Source: Lepeophtheirus salmonis
Taxonomy: Eukaryota; Arthropoda; Copepoda; Siphonostomatoida; Caligidae
Length of the DNA: 64,000 nucleotides
Assembly (NCBI RefSeq): GCF_016086655.4
Contig: NC_052142.2
Coordinates: forward strand, 8,250,422 to 8,314,421
Direction of reading: 5' to 3'
Made by a program: the position numbers and the translations under genes
In this document: positions 46,557 through 59,100 of the stretch, piece after piece
How the letters are laid out: the number at the start of each line of letters is the position of its first letter
Position numbering within the stretch: position 1 is the stretch's first letter
The notes under the pieces: generated by a model
The model's database searches: none
What the model was told of the DNA's origin: nothing
What the model saw: the letters and a program-made list of their open reading frames with translations, nothing else

Positions 46557-46650
46557 AAAAAGAACCGAGACTGATAAAACTGAACCGATACCAAAACCGT
46601 TGGAATGAAAGATTCGAGACCGGGCCCTATAGAACCACTGAACCTGAACC
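46557..46650 (+). repeat. AACCGAGACC-type dispersed repeat, copy B
   Basis: AAAAAGAACCGAGACTGATA, AAACTGAACCGATACC and CACTGAACCTGAACC match copy A (10303) in order. It is flanked on the left by CCCCCTTGTTTAAGTG, a relative of the hairpin arm at 30418. Confidence 0.7.
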
Positions 46651-46659
46651 AGGCACAAA

Positions 46660-49015
46660 CTTGGTAATAAAGCTAATATCTTTAGTGATTATATAAATGA
46701 TCCAATTGTAAACGGTGATTTCAGTATATCAAAAGATGCTAAATTACCAAAGAGGATAAAGATGAGCTACAAACATTTCAAAGAGGTTTTATTGATTAAA
46801 TAGAATTCTTATTTTAGATAATTAATTTTAAAAAAGAGAAAAAAAATTATGTTAAATTGTTATGTCTTTGATCATTTTTATTCATATTTTTTTATATGAT
46901 TTTTTAAATTTTCTATATCACATTTTTTTTCCTTCATTAAACCGTAATCGGTCAAATTATTTTATCAATAATTACTTCATTAATTTATAAATCATAAGTT
47001 TTTCGAGTTAGGTAATTATTAAAAGTACTGAAATTTTTTATCAAATTATCAAAAAATAAAATCATACTTTTGTTATTATTTCAATATTAAAATTTCAATA
47101 TAAAATTTGATGTGGCTTTCATTATAACTTTATTTACGTAAAATTAACAGTAGTTGCAATATATAAGGTAAATAGTTTTTTTTAATAACCCTGAACAAAC
47201 TCATAAATAGTTCATCCATATTATTTGAAACAAAGATATCATCGAAAACAAAGAAAACCATACAAAAAATATAATTCCACGACACTAAAATCATCTACCC
47301 ATTACATTTCGAATAATTAAAAAATATATATTTAAAAGTTTCAAAACCCTCTGAATATGTAATTTTTCTTATGCGTGGTGTCTTCATATTTTTGATTAAA
47401 TGTCAAACATTTACTCCTAATGTCTCTGAAAGTCAGCAATGCAGAAACATTCAAAATAACACCACTGGTAGATGAATATTTTTTGGCCTTAGTTCATAAT
47501 TTTTTGTAATATTTCTCAATATTATCATCTTGTCCAGTTTTTCACACCACAAAACATAGTAAATATATCTTTTTTTTTATTTATAGTCATTACTTCAAGC
47601 TTATTCAGGGAATCTTTTTTTGGTATTAGACAGCCAAGATTTTGATCTGATTTAGAACTTTAAGGCCATCCACATTTTGGGGTCTAAATTGATATAAACT
47701 CTTAAACTATTAATATGTTGGTTCCCTACTTCAGAAGGTATCTCAAGTTAACTGGTTCTCCCAATTTTGCTTCATTCTTTTCGAATCTCTCACACAAGCA
47801 TTTCGGCCATTGCATTTTGAGGCTGGGAAATTTTGATTAAATAAGATATATCCTTCCCATTCCGTGTAACTGACCAGAAAACAACAATTATATCAACTTA
47901 ACACAATTTTTTGTTATTTCCCTTATCTTATATATAAAACACAGAAAAGAACCCTTTTTTTTTAATTAATTTTTTTTTTATCCACCATGAAATAAACACA
48001 TCCTCTTTCCAGAAAAAATACATGCAAATAAAAGGTAATTAAACATGACCAAATATTCGTGAAGTAAAAATAATTTATGATGTGTTATTAACTTCATGTT
48101 TATTGTATACTCGTATATAATTTGAAAATCATACCTATTCTCTTGAACTTTACTATATATATTTGAAGTAAATATATGTATAATATATTTTCCTTAAAAA
48201 AGTATTTATTTGTTTATTTATCTTTTTTTCTTAAACGTGGTGTAAGCAGTTGATATTAACCGTTCAAACTAGAGATGTGGATGTTGTCTCACAACCATTC
48301 ACTAGTCAAGATTTTTACATAGTTATTTAGCCATGCTTACATTTAAATAACATAGGAAAATACGAATGTTGATACTTAAGATTAAGTAAAGGGTGGAATT
48401 TATCTTTGAGTGTAAAATTCCAAAACTTATCTGATTTTTTCTTTCAATCCTATGGTTTCTAATATATCAAAGGCTATAGTCATTCGGCATAAATATTGTG
48501 CTTGTCTTCAAAAGATAAATTTTTTTTACCACGTAACAGAAAAAAGTTTGATTATTGGGATTTACATGAGAATAAAAGTTACATCTATAAATTTGAGATA
48601 AAAGGGATATGATGAATTGATCAATGACAAATCACACGCTTTCTTCCAAACACTAGAATTAAGAATTAAGTTTTTGGGAGATCAACCACAATCAGCTGTG
48701 ACAAGGGTGGAGAAAAAGAAAATAATAAACAAGAACAATGGCACGAATTACTCTTATCCCCATCCCCAATTCTACTGTAAGTCCAACAAAGACATACAAT
48801 GATATCTCTGCAATATTTCTTCAGGTTTACGCTACATCTTTTATGAGCACACACGAATGTTGAATCAAGTTTTCAAAATTATTGAATCTATTCAGAAATG
48901 GATATTCACTACCTAGGAATTAAATAATAATGACAACTACTAAGGAAAAGAAAACTCATTCTTTAGATTACCAAATCCAAAAAACAGGGTAGATAAAAAA
49001 TTCACAGGATTTACG
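46660..49015. other. AT-rich region without recognised genes
   Basis: Long T and A runs and short open frames only. 48617-48854 holds two overlapping opposite frames, with no family resemblance to either. Confidence 0.5.
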
Positions 49016-49326
49016 AAGGTTACTAGAAATATAAGGTTATACCATAAACTATGTACGTCTGATTTTTGACATACCCTACGATTTTAACATTGACGTCATA
49101 GTAGATGAGTGGTTGCGTATTTGTCAAAATCTATTTTTCTTCCCGAGCTGTCGGTACGATACATTAAATTGACAATTCTAGCAATATTGACGTCATAGAC
49201 TATGAGTGGTTACGTGTTTTGTCAAAATCTGCATGTATTGCCTAGCAGTCAGTACAATACATCAGATTGGAAATTTTAGAAAAGCCCGATTACATGATGG
49301 TCTAACCTTGTATATCTATTAACCTT
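49016..49326. mobile_element. 311-bp MITE, copy 2, with an internal ~105-bp duplication
   Basis: Termini AAGGTTACTAGAAATATAAG (49016) and the reverse complement AAGGTTAATAGATATACAAG (to 49326) match the 31.4-kb MITE. The interior has two tandem units starting TTGACGTCATAG at about 49090 and 49188, each followed by ATGAGTGGTT(G/A)CGT and TTTGTCAAAATCT. The 31.4-kb copy has only one such GACGTCATAGA. Non-coding. Confidence 0.8.
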
Positions 49327-50040
49327 AGTATTTACATCATTAATAATATATGTAGACATATTGAAATGATATTATGTATTACTTAGGAATATCAGAAAAT
49401 AAATATGACGTATCAATTAAAATCATAATATTTAAACATGACATACAAAATATTTGAATAAATGGAGACACAAATTTTAAATTTAGATGTACTCATTTTG
49501 TAAGCATAATTTCATTTTTTTTCCTTATTATTATCCTTGAATCCATCTTTACTGCAATATCCCCTTCTATTTTTGAGTACATTTTGACAAAACCTGTCCT
49601 TTTTCAATAATTTAGAGATTTTTGTTATAATTTCTTGTCCTTCAAGAAAAAAAAGAAAAACGTAGGGAAATTAGAAAAAAGAGAAGGTGATAATGAAATT
49701 GAAACGATTTCATAGGCTTAACACATTAATGCTAAGAATTATTTACATCAAAATTTCAGGTAATTGTCATGTTGTTTGTCTCATAGTAGTAATAAGGCAC
49801 ATTTAAACAATAAAAATTTCAAATTTACTTATAACTAAAGAAAGTCTGCCCCTGCACATATGTTCCTACTCGGTAATAAGATAACAAATATTGAATTTAT
49901 CACATGACTGTGAATTTCAAAGAGAAAAATTTCATTTTTATTATATAATAAATGATCATAAGATGATACTGGAGAATTTATTCCTAAGGGTGATAACGTT
50001 CCATGCCTTCTAGATTCAAAGGAACTTTTTACATTTATGA
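49327..50040. other. AT-rich region, nothing recognised
   Basis: No coding frame or repeat partner convincingly seen on either strand. Confidence 0.5.
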
Positions 50041-50044
50041 GGGG

Positions 50045-50665
50045 TCTGGCCTTTTCATTATTTGTATTTACTTATAGTATGCTCTCCTCTTGCAGTCCAG
50101 TGGCCTTCTTTACTGAGTCGAATATTTTCTTCTGCACTTTCCAATGGAGATTTGGGGCCAGGGCGCTTCTTTGCCCCCGTACGTTTCAGCAATGCAATAA
50201 CTAAATTTCTAGTAAAATTCAGGAGGCTGAGACAATGGTTATTTTGTCATCTGAAACGCCAATGATTGACGACTCTGCATAGATACTTCATGCGATCAAA
50301 GGCAACCACCATTTTTTTATCATATCCTTATTATGTCGGGTGCTCCTTGTTGATCACATTCAATGTTTTTAAATTTTTTGGAATTTTTATGCCAAATAAT
50401 TTACTCTTTGTGAGGTTTCTTTCTCACTGGAGTTTCTTGTATTTCTCATTCAATTTCATTTGGTACGACTTTAGAAAACAAAATTCTTGTTGGTAAATGA
50501 TCTGGATTACATGATAAATAAGAGCCACAGTTGGAGTCCACTGATACTTCTTCAATGGGCTGTTCAATGTTTAAAAACTTGAGTGTAATCAGTTTCAGAG
50601 TCAAAATCTTCTTTTTGAATCAAAGATTGTATTTCTTCCAAAGACAATCTAAAAACTTTTAATAA
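50045..50665 (-). pseudogene. piggyBac-like transposase remnant with an internal deletion
   Basis: Reading the minus strand from about 50645: EEIQSLIQKEDFDSETDYTQ, an acidic N-terminal segment as in piggyBac proteins. Then a jump directly to CDQQGAPDII and VVAFDRMKYLCRVVNHWRF, which resembles the C-terminal 'GGVD--D' and 'WW--LF----INA--LY' blocks. Then LLNFTRNLVIALLKRTGAKK ('FRR-LA--L' block) and SAEENIRLSKEGHW near the tail. The central catalytic region is absent and there are many stops. Family call from block order; moderate. Confidence 0.55.
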
Positions 50666-51689
50666 AATAGAAGGCGCTCACAACTATTGACACTTATTAT
50701 CCGTCATATATATTGCTCAAAACAATAAATTGGTACAACATCTATAACAAGATCATAAGAATAGTAACTATGATGTGAAATAGAAGACGTGTATTTAGCT
50801 TGCAGTGTTATATCAACGACGAGTGTGCACATTTGTTCCCACCCTTTATATTTATGCTTATAAATCATGAAATATATGTAAAATATGAAATAAAGTTGTC
50901 CAAAATATGGATCAGTTCTTTGGGCATGAAATTATGCTAAAAGATTTATATATATTACTGTTTGTTTAGTAAAAACAAGCCCTTTAGTTCTGTAAGATTG
51001 CACCATATTCCTCCACACCACAATTGACCTTTTTTATCTGGCTACTACTCGTAAGTTACTGACTATATATGTTTGTACATTGTATCAAACATTTACAAAA
51101 CTTATACGGAACTTACTAATCTGTTTTAATATTTAAATAGTTTTTGGTTGTGTAGTAATAACAGTTTTTCTGCAGTGGGTACATATGTTCCCAGTTGATA
51201 TTAATGTTACAATCAGTATTATTAACTCAAAAGTTACTAACCATATCATTATAAGGCAATTAACAAGTTTTACGTCATATAAAAACCATAGAAGAAAAAC
51301 AAAAACATTACATAATGAATATAGTTCATTCATAAATTACTCCTTGACACGTAGTGAAGAATGATTAACATAAGTAGAGTTCAAAATAGAATTAACAGGA
51401 AATGAACAATTTTATACTTTTTAGGATTTTGTGTTTATCATTATTTAATAAAGCACTACAGTTTTACTTACAAAAAAATGAAATATGATGTGTATACCTG
51501 AAGTTTGGCCAATTTTTATACATTCTTATGTAGCGACCTCTTTATGTAGCCGTTAGCGCTCTCTATACAGATGAAGAATTATTAATCATATATATATGTA
51601 ATATAGATAAACAAGTTCATAATAAAAATTATAAGAATATACGTTCCTTTAAAAAAAAAAAAAGTCCCTAAATTGGTGATTCCGAATGT

Positions 51690-52150
51690 TAGAATATGAA
51701 GAATGAAAATCGATAACATAGCTACACTAATCGTTAGCGCACTATCATTTAAACTTCCAACAATTCATACGAAATGGCCTTCGTTATGGTTTGCCAAAAC
51801 TGAACCCCAGTTTCGGTTCAAAGCTATACCCAAGAGGAAACGAAGTATGACTACGTCTGTTTGTCACTGGACAATATTACAGCTTCTCGAGTGGCACCTC
51901 TGATAGAAAATCCTTCCAAAGAAAATTCTACCATTAAAAGTTGTCTTATTTACATAAATAAGCCTTCAGATCGCAATAAGTTCGAGATTTTTCTGAATAT
52001 TGGGGAACTACGCGAGTGTACAACATCAACATTGTCAGCCAAAAAGATAAATCTCATGGATGGACACACATTTCTTTTTTTGGCCAAGATTTCTGCCTTA
52101 AATCCCTGCCTTTTCTTTTCCAACTCCAACACGCCAACTAGAGCAAGATA
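51690..52150 (+). pseudogene. Gypsy gag remnant
   Basis: ALSFKLPTIHTKWPSLWFAK and TEPQFRFKAI match the gag start 'KLP-FW---P-LWF---E-QF' of a widespread gypsy lineage. In the next frame, LDNITASRVAPLIENPSKEN continues the 'LD----E--DLI--PP' part, and a weaker capsid tail follows. At least one frameshift near 51850. Confidence 0.65.
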
Positions 52151-52639
52151 ATTTTACTGATCCACATAAATTAGCAGATCCTGCTCATCGGTTGTATGAA
52201 TAGTGGAAAATACAACAAACGACGTCTTCATACAATGTATTTTTTTAAAGTAACACCGACAAAACCATTTGTTATTATCATCAACGTTATGGAACTAGGG
52301 CTAGGATATGCACACTTCCTTGTGTATGGAAACTCTCTAAACACTTGGGAAGCTCTCTAGACAGTAAAACATAGCGTGAATTCGCTATCAAAGATTCACT
52401 CCTGCTGATGGCTTACAATTTACCATACTAATTCTCCGAAAAACATTTTGTCGATACATGCGCAGAAGTCAGTGTGATTCTTGCTAATACATCAAAAGAT
52501 AAAAAACCATCCTTCTTTCCTATTACATCCCTATTACGCATGATGCTAAAAACTAATGGCAAGTTGAGAACCTGTGGCGATATTCAATGACTCAATAACG
52601 TCATAGTTCTAAATCGATATCCTTTTCCAAACATTTATA

Positions 52640-53100
52640 TATACGCAATACACACTAAGTGGGTATTTTACTAACCAATTAGTGCGCAGTTCATTATTTT
52701 ATAAAGTCGATCTAGTGAAAGTTTATCATAAAATTCCAGTACAAATTGAAGATTTACAAAAACAGCCATCATTACCCCCGTTCGGTCTTTTTAAATTCTT
52801 AGAAATGTCTGTTGGTTTTAAAATAAATCGGTACAGGCGTTCCAAAGACTCATGGATCGTTGTTTAAATGGGCTACATTTTGTCTTTGTTTATCTAAACG
52901 ACATCTTAATAGCAAGTTTGTCTATGAAGCAATATTTAAAAACAATTTTCTGAAATCTTCATCGCCGCAAATTAGCCGTTAATCTAGCAAAATGAAAAAT
53001 TGGTCCACCAAATATAGACTTTCTCCGTCATAATGTCATCTGGGGATCACATACCTTGTTGACAAGGACAAAACAATTGATTCTAATCCATTCCCGTAAT
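52640..53100 (+). pseudogene. Gypsy reverse transcriptase remnant
   Basis: Frame 52682-52867 reads FYKVDLVKVYHKIPVQIEDL (motif A: usual 'F-KIDL--AYHQIPV', Asp kept), then PFGLFKFLEMSVGFK (motif B). The next frame gives FVFVYLNDILIAS (motif C YLDD altered to YLND) and IDFLRHNVIWG ('FLGH' block). Same element as the gag remnant at 51.7 kb, with protease largely lost between. No LTRs were found. Confidence 0.82.
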
Positions 53101-53175
53101 TTCCGTAAGTCCAAGAATTCATATGGTAGTTAATATTTTATCATCGATTTGTTCCTTTCATATGTATTACATAAG

Positions 53176-55116
53176 GTTGATAATTTTGTTAAAAATAGAA
53201 AAGCGTGCGAACAAATACTTATGGCATTATTGATTAAATAATATACATCTTCATTCCCGTCTTTATTGTTCAATATAAATATAATATTAGATCCTTATAG
53301 TCGAAAGAGAACTGAATGAAATACCTAAAATAACGTCTCCTTCTGTCGGGATTTCTCGAAATGGAGGCCCAGGAATTTGGAAATACTTACCGAACAAGAA
53401 ACAGATTGCTTGTTGGACTTGTCAATATAAATGTACCTTTAGTCCGCCGTCTAGAATTAAACGGCACTCATTATCCTCATCTCATATCAAGAATATGGAT
53501 ATTCATCTATGAAACCAAGTTAACAATGAATACATCAAGTCAGACTTTGACTTTGATCTTACAAAGATACTTATTGCATGTAATATAACCTTATCCATTT
53601 CTAGTCATCCTACGTTCAAAAAATTTATGGAGAAATACACGGGTAAATTCTTCCCTTCCAGAGGAACCATCAGTAATTAATGGAGGATGTTGGTAATGAT
53701 GTCATTTATAGAAATACCCCCATTATAAATTTTAAAGTTAAGATAATTTTCAGAATGTTAAAAGTCATCCACACCAAATTACGAAATAGATCTCTGAATT
53801 TTGTACCATCTAACAGTAAGTATTCTTTTTTTTTTATCCAGCCATAAAATATTATTCTATTTTAGCTATAATTATCAAAAATTATAATACACAACTCATT
53901 AAATGGCAAAAACAATTGCTTAAATGGTCACAACAACGGGGGTAGTAGCTTCGGATGGTTCGTAACTAGTTTGGGTGACATTAGTTTCTTCACTTAAAGA
54001 CTTGGGTATGATCATTAAGTTTTCCAATATTACATAGTCAATAAATATTACTTTTTTATCCCTGAATGATTAGCCATGGTTCATAAGCTCCAAAAAATGG
54101 TGTTCAGAAATCTCATGAAAGACAAAAATAACTGTTTAAATGATCACAACAACGGGGGTAGTTGCATTGTGTGTAGTATTATAATTAGTAATTGTGTGCA
54201 TCCTTCATGACAATAGTATGTTGTTATACAAGCAAAACTAAACGAGGAAAAAATATTTTTTGATACTCTTAATAAGGAGTAATATCTTTTAAATCTAAGA
54301 TAAGTTATTTGACTGCATGGATTAAACTTTCGTTTTTTGTAAAAACATGAAATAAATGAATGTGGGATTGTAAAAGCTGTGTGTACTAAAATTAATTCAA
54401 ACATTTTTTTATTAGTATATTTATTGTCTAATTTTATGATTTGTACATTTACTTTATCATTAATATTTATTTAGATCTCATCGATAGAGTGTCATCTATC
54501 CAGTGCACAATTGTATATAGCAACTTCCACATGAGGAAGAAGGGGAGATGATCTTTTTGAATAAACTCCACGTCTGGCTTGTGTTTTGCAACCTAAGTTA
54601 TAACATATTTGACTGAATTCCGATTTCAGAACAAGAATATATTATTTGGATCAATCTACTATTTCAATATTCTGTATTTATTGTTATTATTAGTTATATG
54701 ATTTTAATTGTTTAATTCTGTATATTTAAAATAAATGTATCATAGTTTATTTTTTAGTATCTAGATAATATTTAATTTAAGACTTCTTTTTTAAACTTGG
54801 AACTTCAAATATATTTTGGAATATTCTACTTTGTCGTTTCGTTAGTTATTATGCTGAAAATATGGTTCATAATGAATTACAATTTCGTGGAGTGTGACGT
54901 TTTCTAATCTACTGTAACGGATAAAAAATGTCTAAGTCAATTATACGTAGTAAATCATTATTAAACATTTTGCACAAAAATTCTTGGATTATAGCCTCAA
55001 AAATCATAATAAAGCAGGTAGCTTATAATCACATCAGTATTTTAAACAATGATACCATAAATCTTTCTCCCCTCCCCCTTCTCCTTGCACGCGTTTTTCT
55101 CTACAGGATTATCAAC
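53176..55116 (+). mobile_element. hAT-like transposon copy 3, with BED-finger and dimerisation remnants
   Basis: The left end GTTGATAATTTTGTTAAAAA and the right end (reverse complement GTTGATAATCCTGTAGAGAA, from 55116) match copy 1. A plus-strand coding trace runs CWTCQYKCTFSPPSRIKRHS with SSSHIKN (BED-type zinc finger, about 53388-53510), then LIACNITLSISSHPTFKKF and MEKYTGKFFPSRGTIS (about 53560-53680), a block typical of the hAT/CGBP1-like group. TPIINFKVKIIFRMLKVIHT follows (dimerisation domain). The rest is AT-rich and non-coding. A small frame at 54928-55128 coincides with the inverted terminus and is not called. Confidence 0.75.
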
Positions 55117-55589
55117 TTTATTAATTAATAGTACTTAATACCTATAATTTTTAACCATATAGAGAATATCTTAACGAATACTCAATATAGGCCTTAGATT
55201 ATAAATAAGTTTTGTTTACATAAATCCACCAAAAATGGCACTGACTCCAACTCCGACGCCACAGCCCTGGTACTGACCTCCAAATAGAGTCAAATGATTA
55301 TCACATTGAAATTTTATTAAAAGTGTCTAAAATAATTGAAATTACTCTTATGTGGAGTGTTAAAATCAAATGTACATATAGTTTGTCAACAAATAATAAA
55401 GGAAACTGTTTATGAAGAAAAAGAAGAACCAAAAAATAAATATCGTAGAAAAAAATTCAATATTGCAGAAGGGTGTCAAACTTCCATGCAAATACCATCA
55501 TGAGTATTTTCATCATTTCTAATGTATATTTTAAATATTTTTAGATTGATGTAGCTATATATAAATTCCTTTCCCAGATGGGATTCATT

Positions 55590-56145
55590 TTAATTATGAG
55601 TAAGGGTATACAATGAACTTATATATGAGGTCAGAACCCCCATTTTATATTACAAGAAAATGAACTCTGACTTATTTAGCCTATAGTTTTCTTTTTAAAG
55701 GGTCCTATTTAATATTGGAAGTAAATCGCTCAATATTAACAATTTCATAGATTATAACAATTTGGACATGCTTCAGAATGATTGATTGGTTCCAGTTGAT
55801 TTATATTCAACTTCCCATGTCCAGTAGAAAGATAATTGTATAAAACAAAAGTTATCATTACATTATAGTTTCAATTTCGTATTTCGTAAGATATTTGAAA
55901 TTGTATATAATGATGATGACATTACTTCATCTAAGAAATCATTTAATACATTTCTGAACTTATTTTGGTTAGATATGATCAATCTTCTGATCATATTAAA
56001 ATCTTCAAATCCAAACACATATGTCCTCTATCTATAAAATCATTCAGTTAGTTTGAGAAGAGCAATTGGTTTTACAATTCTATTCGAATACAATTGAAAG
56101 GCGGGCTGGGAGGAAGGATATCTCAAGGATTTATTGTTTTCAAAT
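55590..56145 (+). repeat. Dispersed ~530-bp repeat, partner of 16.1-16.6 kb
   Basis: Aligns in reverse complement with 16095-16620 over its whole length, with moderate divergence. No termini or coding sequence identified. Confidence 0.7.
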
Positions 56146-59100
56146 CAAGATAAAGTTCCTTCATTTTAAGTGTTCCATATATTGTATCAAACATTTGTGG
56201 AGGCTGCTAATCGTAAGAAAGATTATATTAAATAGACATCTAATCATAAATGCCAACTTTTGATAAATTTAGAGAAAATCGACTCTCTCAAATGACAATC
56301 CGAGCAAAACATTTTGGTGAATTGCTATATTTTGTGTAAAATAGTCGAATATAAGGATAATAGTACATTACCACGACCCAAGGGTAAGCCCATACATTAA
56401 ATTCCGTTCAAACATATAAAGGATTCATGATTTATAGTTGAAAACAGGACTAAAATATTGGTAATATAATAGTTACGTAGTTTTTGTCTGCAATTTTGTC
56501 GGCTCATGCTGGTCGTCAGGAACACGATGTATATATGTATATTGTTTTGTTTTTTTGAACGTATGTCTAAGCCAAAAAAGAATTTATATATAATTATTAG
56601 CTACTTCCAAAAATATTGTCCTAACTATATAAATTGCAATGAGGTAAAGGGGCATACTCCTATGGGTCTGCCGATGGGATGGAACCTAGAACAATGAATT
56701 ACATCTTCATTCATCAAATATATAAAATTTATCATCGATAGTATAAATACTTGATAATTATTAAAACTCTATTAATATAAAAAAAAGGTAAAATTTATAA
56801 GTATGATTCAAGAGTGACTAATTCAGAAATGGTTGGAAATTTACTGCAAAATATTGAAACATCAATATTTCCTTCCATTTTGGAAGAGATCAGAGGGCAC
56901 CAATTAACTAATATTTTTATTAAATATTTGAAAGTAAATTCTTGAGAGAAGTTGTCTTTGCCGCCTGTATTTAGGAGCTATAAATTAATTATTCCTCAAA
57001 TGAAATTATTTTGACTTTTGTCCAATACAATCCTCATTCAAAACAATAAGAGCTCTTCACTTTCTTCTTGGTCACTCAGAAAACCTATTCCAAAGTTTGA
57101 ACTTCTTTTACATTAACATCTAAGTGAAGATGCTGAGAGCAACCCGAAGCTCATTTTGGAACTCTTTCCGAAGTAATGAGAAAACTGAGGCTAGGAGACG
57201 AATAGAGGAACTCTTTTTGGCAAACGAACGTTTCTCATGAATACATGAGATAGATTCCCAAATATGAAGACATTTGGTCGAATAATTAATTAAATCACTA
57301 CACATTGCCATAATATGATCAAATCAAATAGTTTTTTATCCACATAGAAATACTAAAGATGAGTGTTAATGCCAACCTACGCATTTCTAGAAAATGTGTG
57401 AACTCTCCATGTATATTGTGCTCCCTGGATGGATGTAACGAAGAGCGATGAAAAGATTCCTTTAATTCCCAACGAAGAATTAAAATTAAATTACATTCGA
57501 TTGGAGTAATCAGTAATGTTTTTGTTTATCTTCTATGTTTTGTAAATGACTTAGCGGTGGTAATTGTATTTAATTGCCTTACAATGATATGGTTCGAACT
57601 TTTGAGTAAATAATACTGATTCGAACATTAAACCGATGAAACCGTTCCAATTTCATTCGCACCTTCTCTTTTTTTCTAATTTCCATACGTTTTTGTTTTT
57701 TTTTTTCTTCTTCTTTCTTTTAAGTAGAAGAAATCTTGAAATTATTGAAAAAGAAGATGTTTCCTCATAAAGTCATCAAAATTAAAATGGAGCTTTTGCA
57801 GTAAAGATGGACTGAAGGATAATGATAATAATAAAAAAGGGAGAAATTATGCGTGCGAAAGGATTGTCTAAGTACTTCAGTCAAGCCAACTTTATTCTTC
57901 TCAGTTTCTTGAGACAGATGTGGGTGCATGAGGAGATCATAGTAATGTTACACATCTTTTTATTGCCACCTTTTGTTTCATAAATATCAGTTCAGTATTC
58001 ATTTGTTACTAGAAAACTTCTCACTAAAAAATTAATCCAAAATCAACTTGATATTTTTGTCTTCCTCAGTGGATGGATGGTTAGTGATGTTACTCATTTG
58101 TTTGATTACAACATTTCTGTAATAATAACTGGTTAGCAAATACATAAGAATTGCTTGTCCCTGTTTTTATTTATTTATGATAATATTTTGCGATATTTCA
58201 ACGGCGTATTGAAAATATCCCCAATTTTTATTCTAGAAACCTGTTCACCTTACTTTAACCACATAATCAATACCATAGTAAATTCATTATGAAAGAAGAA
58301 GTACCACACGTTCATTATTTATTATCTATATATATTATTTTACTCTTTACAAAACATTATTAGTAAGACTTTATGGCTTTCATTAAAACTCACTTAAAAG
58401 CTGTCAAATAAAAAAATACCCATTAAGTACATTTTTTTCATTTATTTTTATTTTATAAGAGTTTTAGCCTCCTAAAATCAAATATAAAACTGACTATTGC
58501 TATAAAAAAAAAGCTTGAAATTGAAAAAAAAAACCCACAAAAAGTACAAGTACAGTTACATATATCATTTATATTTTTTCTACACTATTGTAAATCTAAC
58601 TTTTTGGACCTTATTTGATAAAAATTCGTATTTCCATTTCCAATCTCTACGATAAGGATCTTAAACTTGGAAATTTTGGATACAATTTACATAGCAGATT
58701 CAGATCATTTATAGCATTATTGTTCAATGGAGGGTCTTCTGAATAAAAACAAATATTATTTAACACAAATAATGTTCTTCATTCGTTCATTCTCATATCC
58801 AAAGGATTTCATGAAGTACGTCAATTCAGTGCAAGTGATAATTCTCGCATTGAAAATAATTTAAAGAACTCATTAATTTTTTTGGGGAAAATAAGTAAAC
58901 TCTAATTTTTAAATGATAACCTTTTTTAATAACATATTAATTATAACTTTGAATTATTGTTTGTTGAAATAAGGCGGATAAATAAATACATATATAAACA
59001 AGATGATTTGATACAAGTTTTTGACACTCTTCAGTAGTATTCATATCCATCTAGATTTTTAAAACTTTAAGAAAAATCTTGGAAATAAGGATCAGGAATT

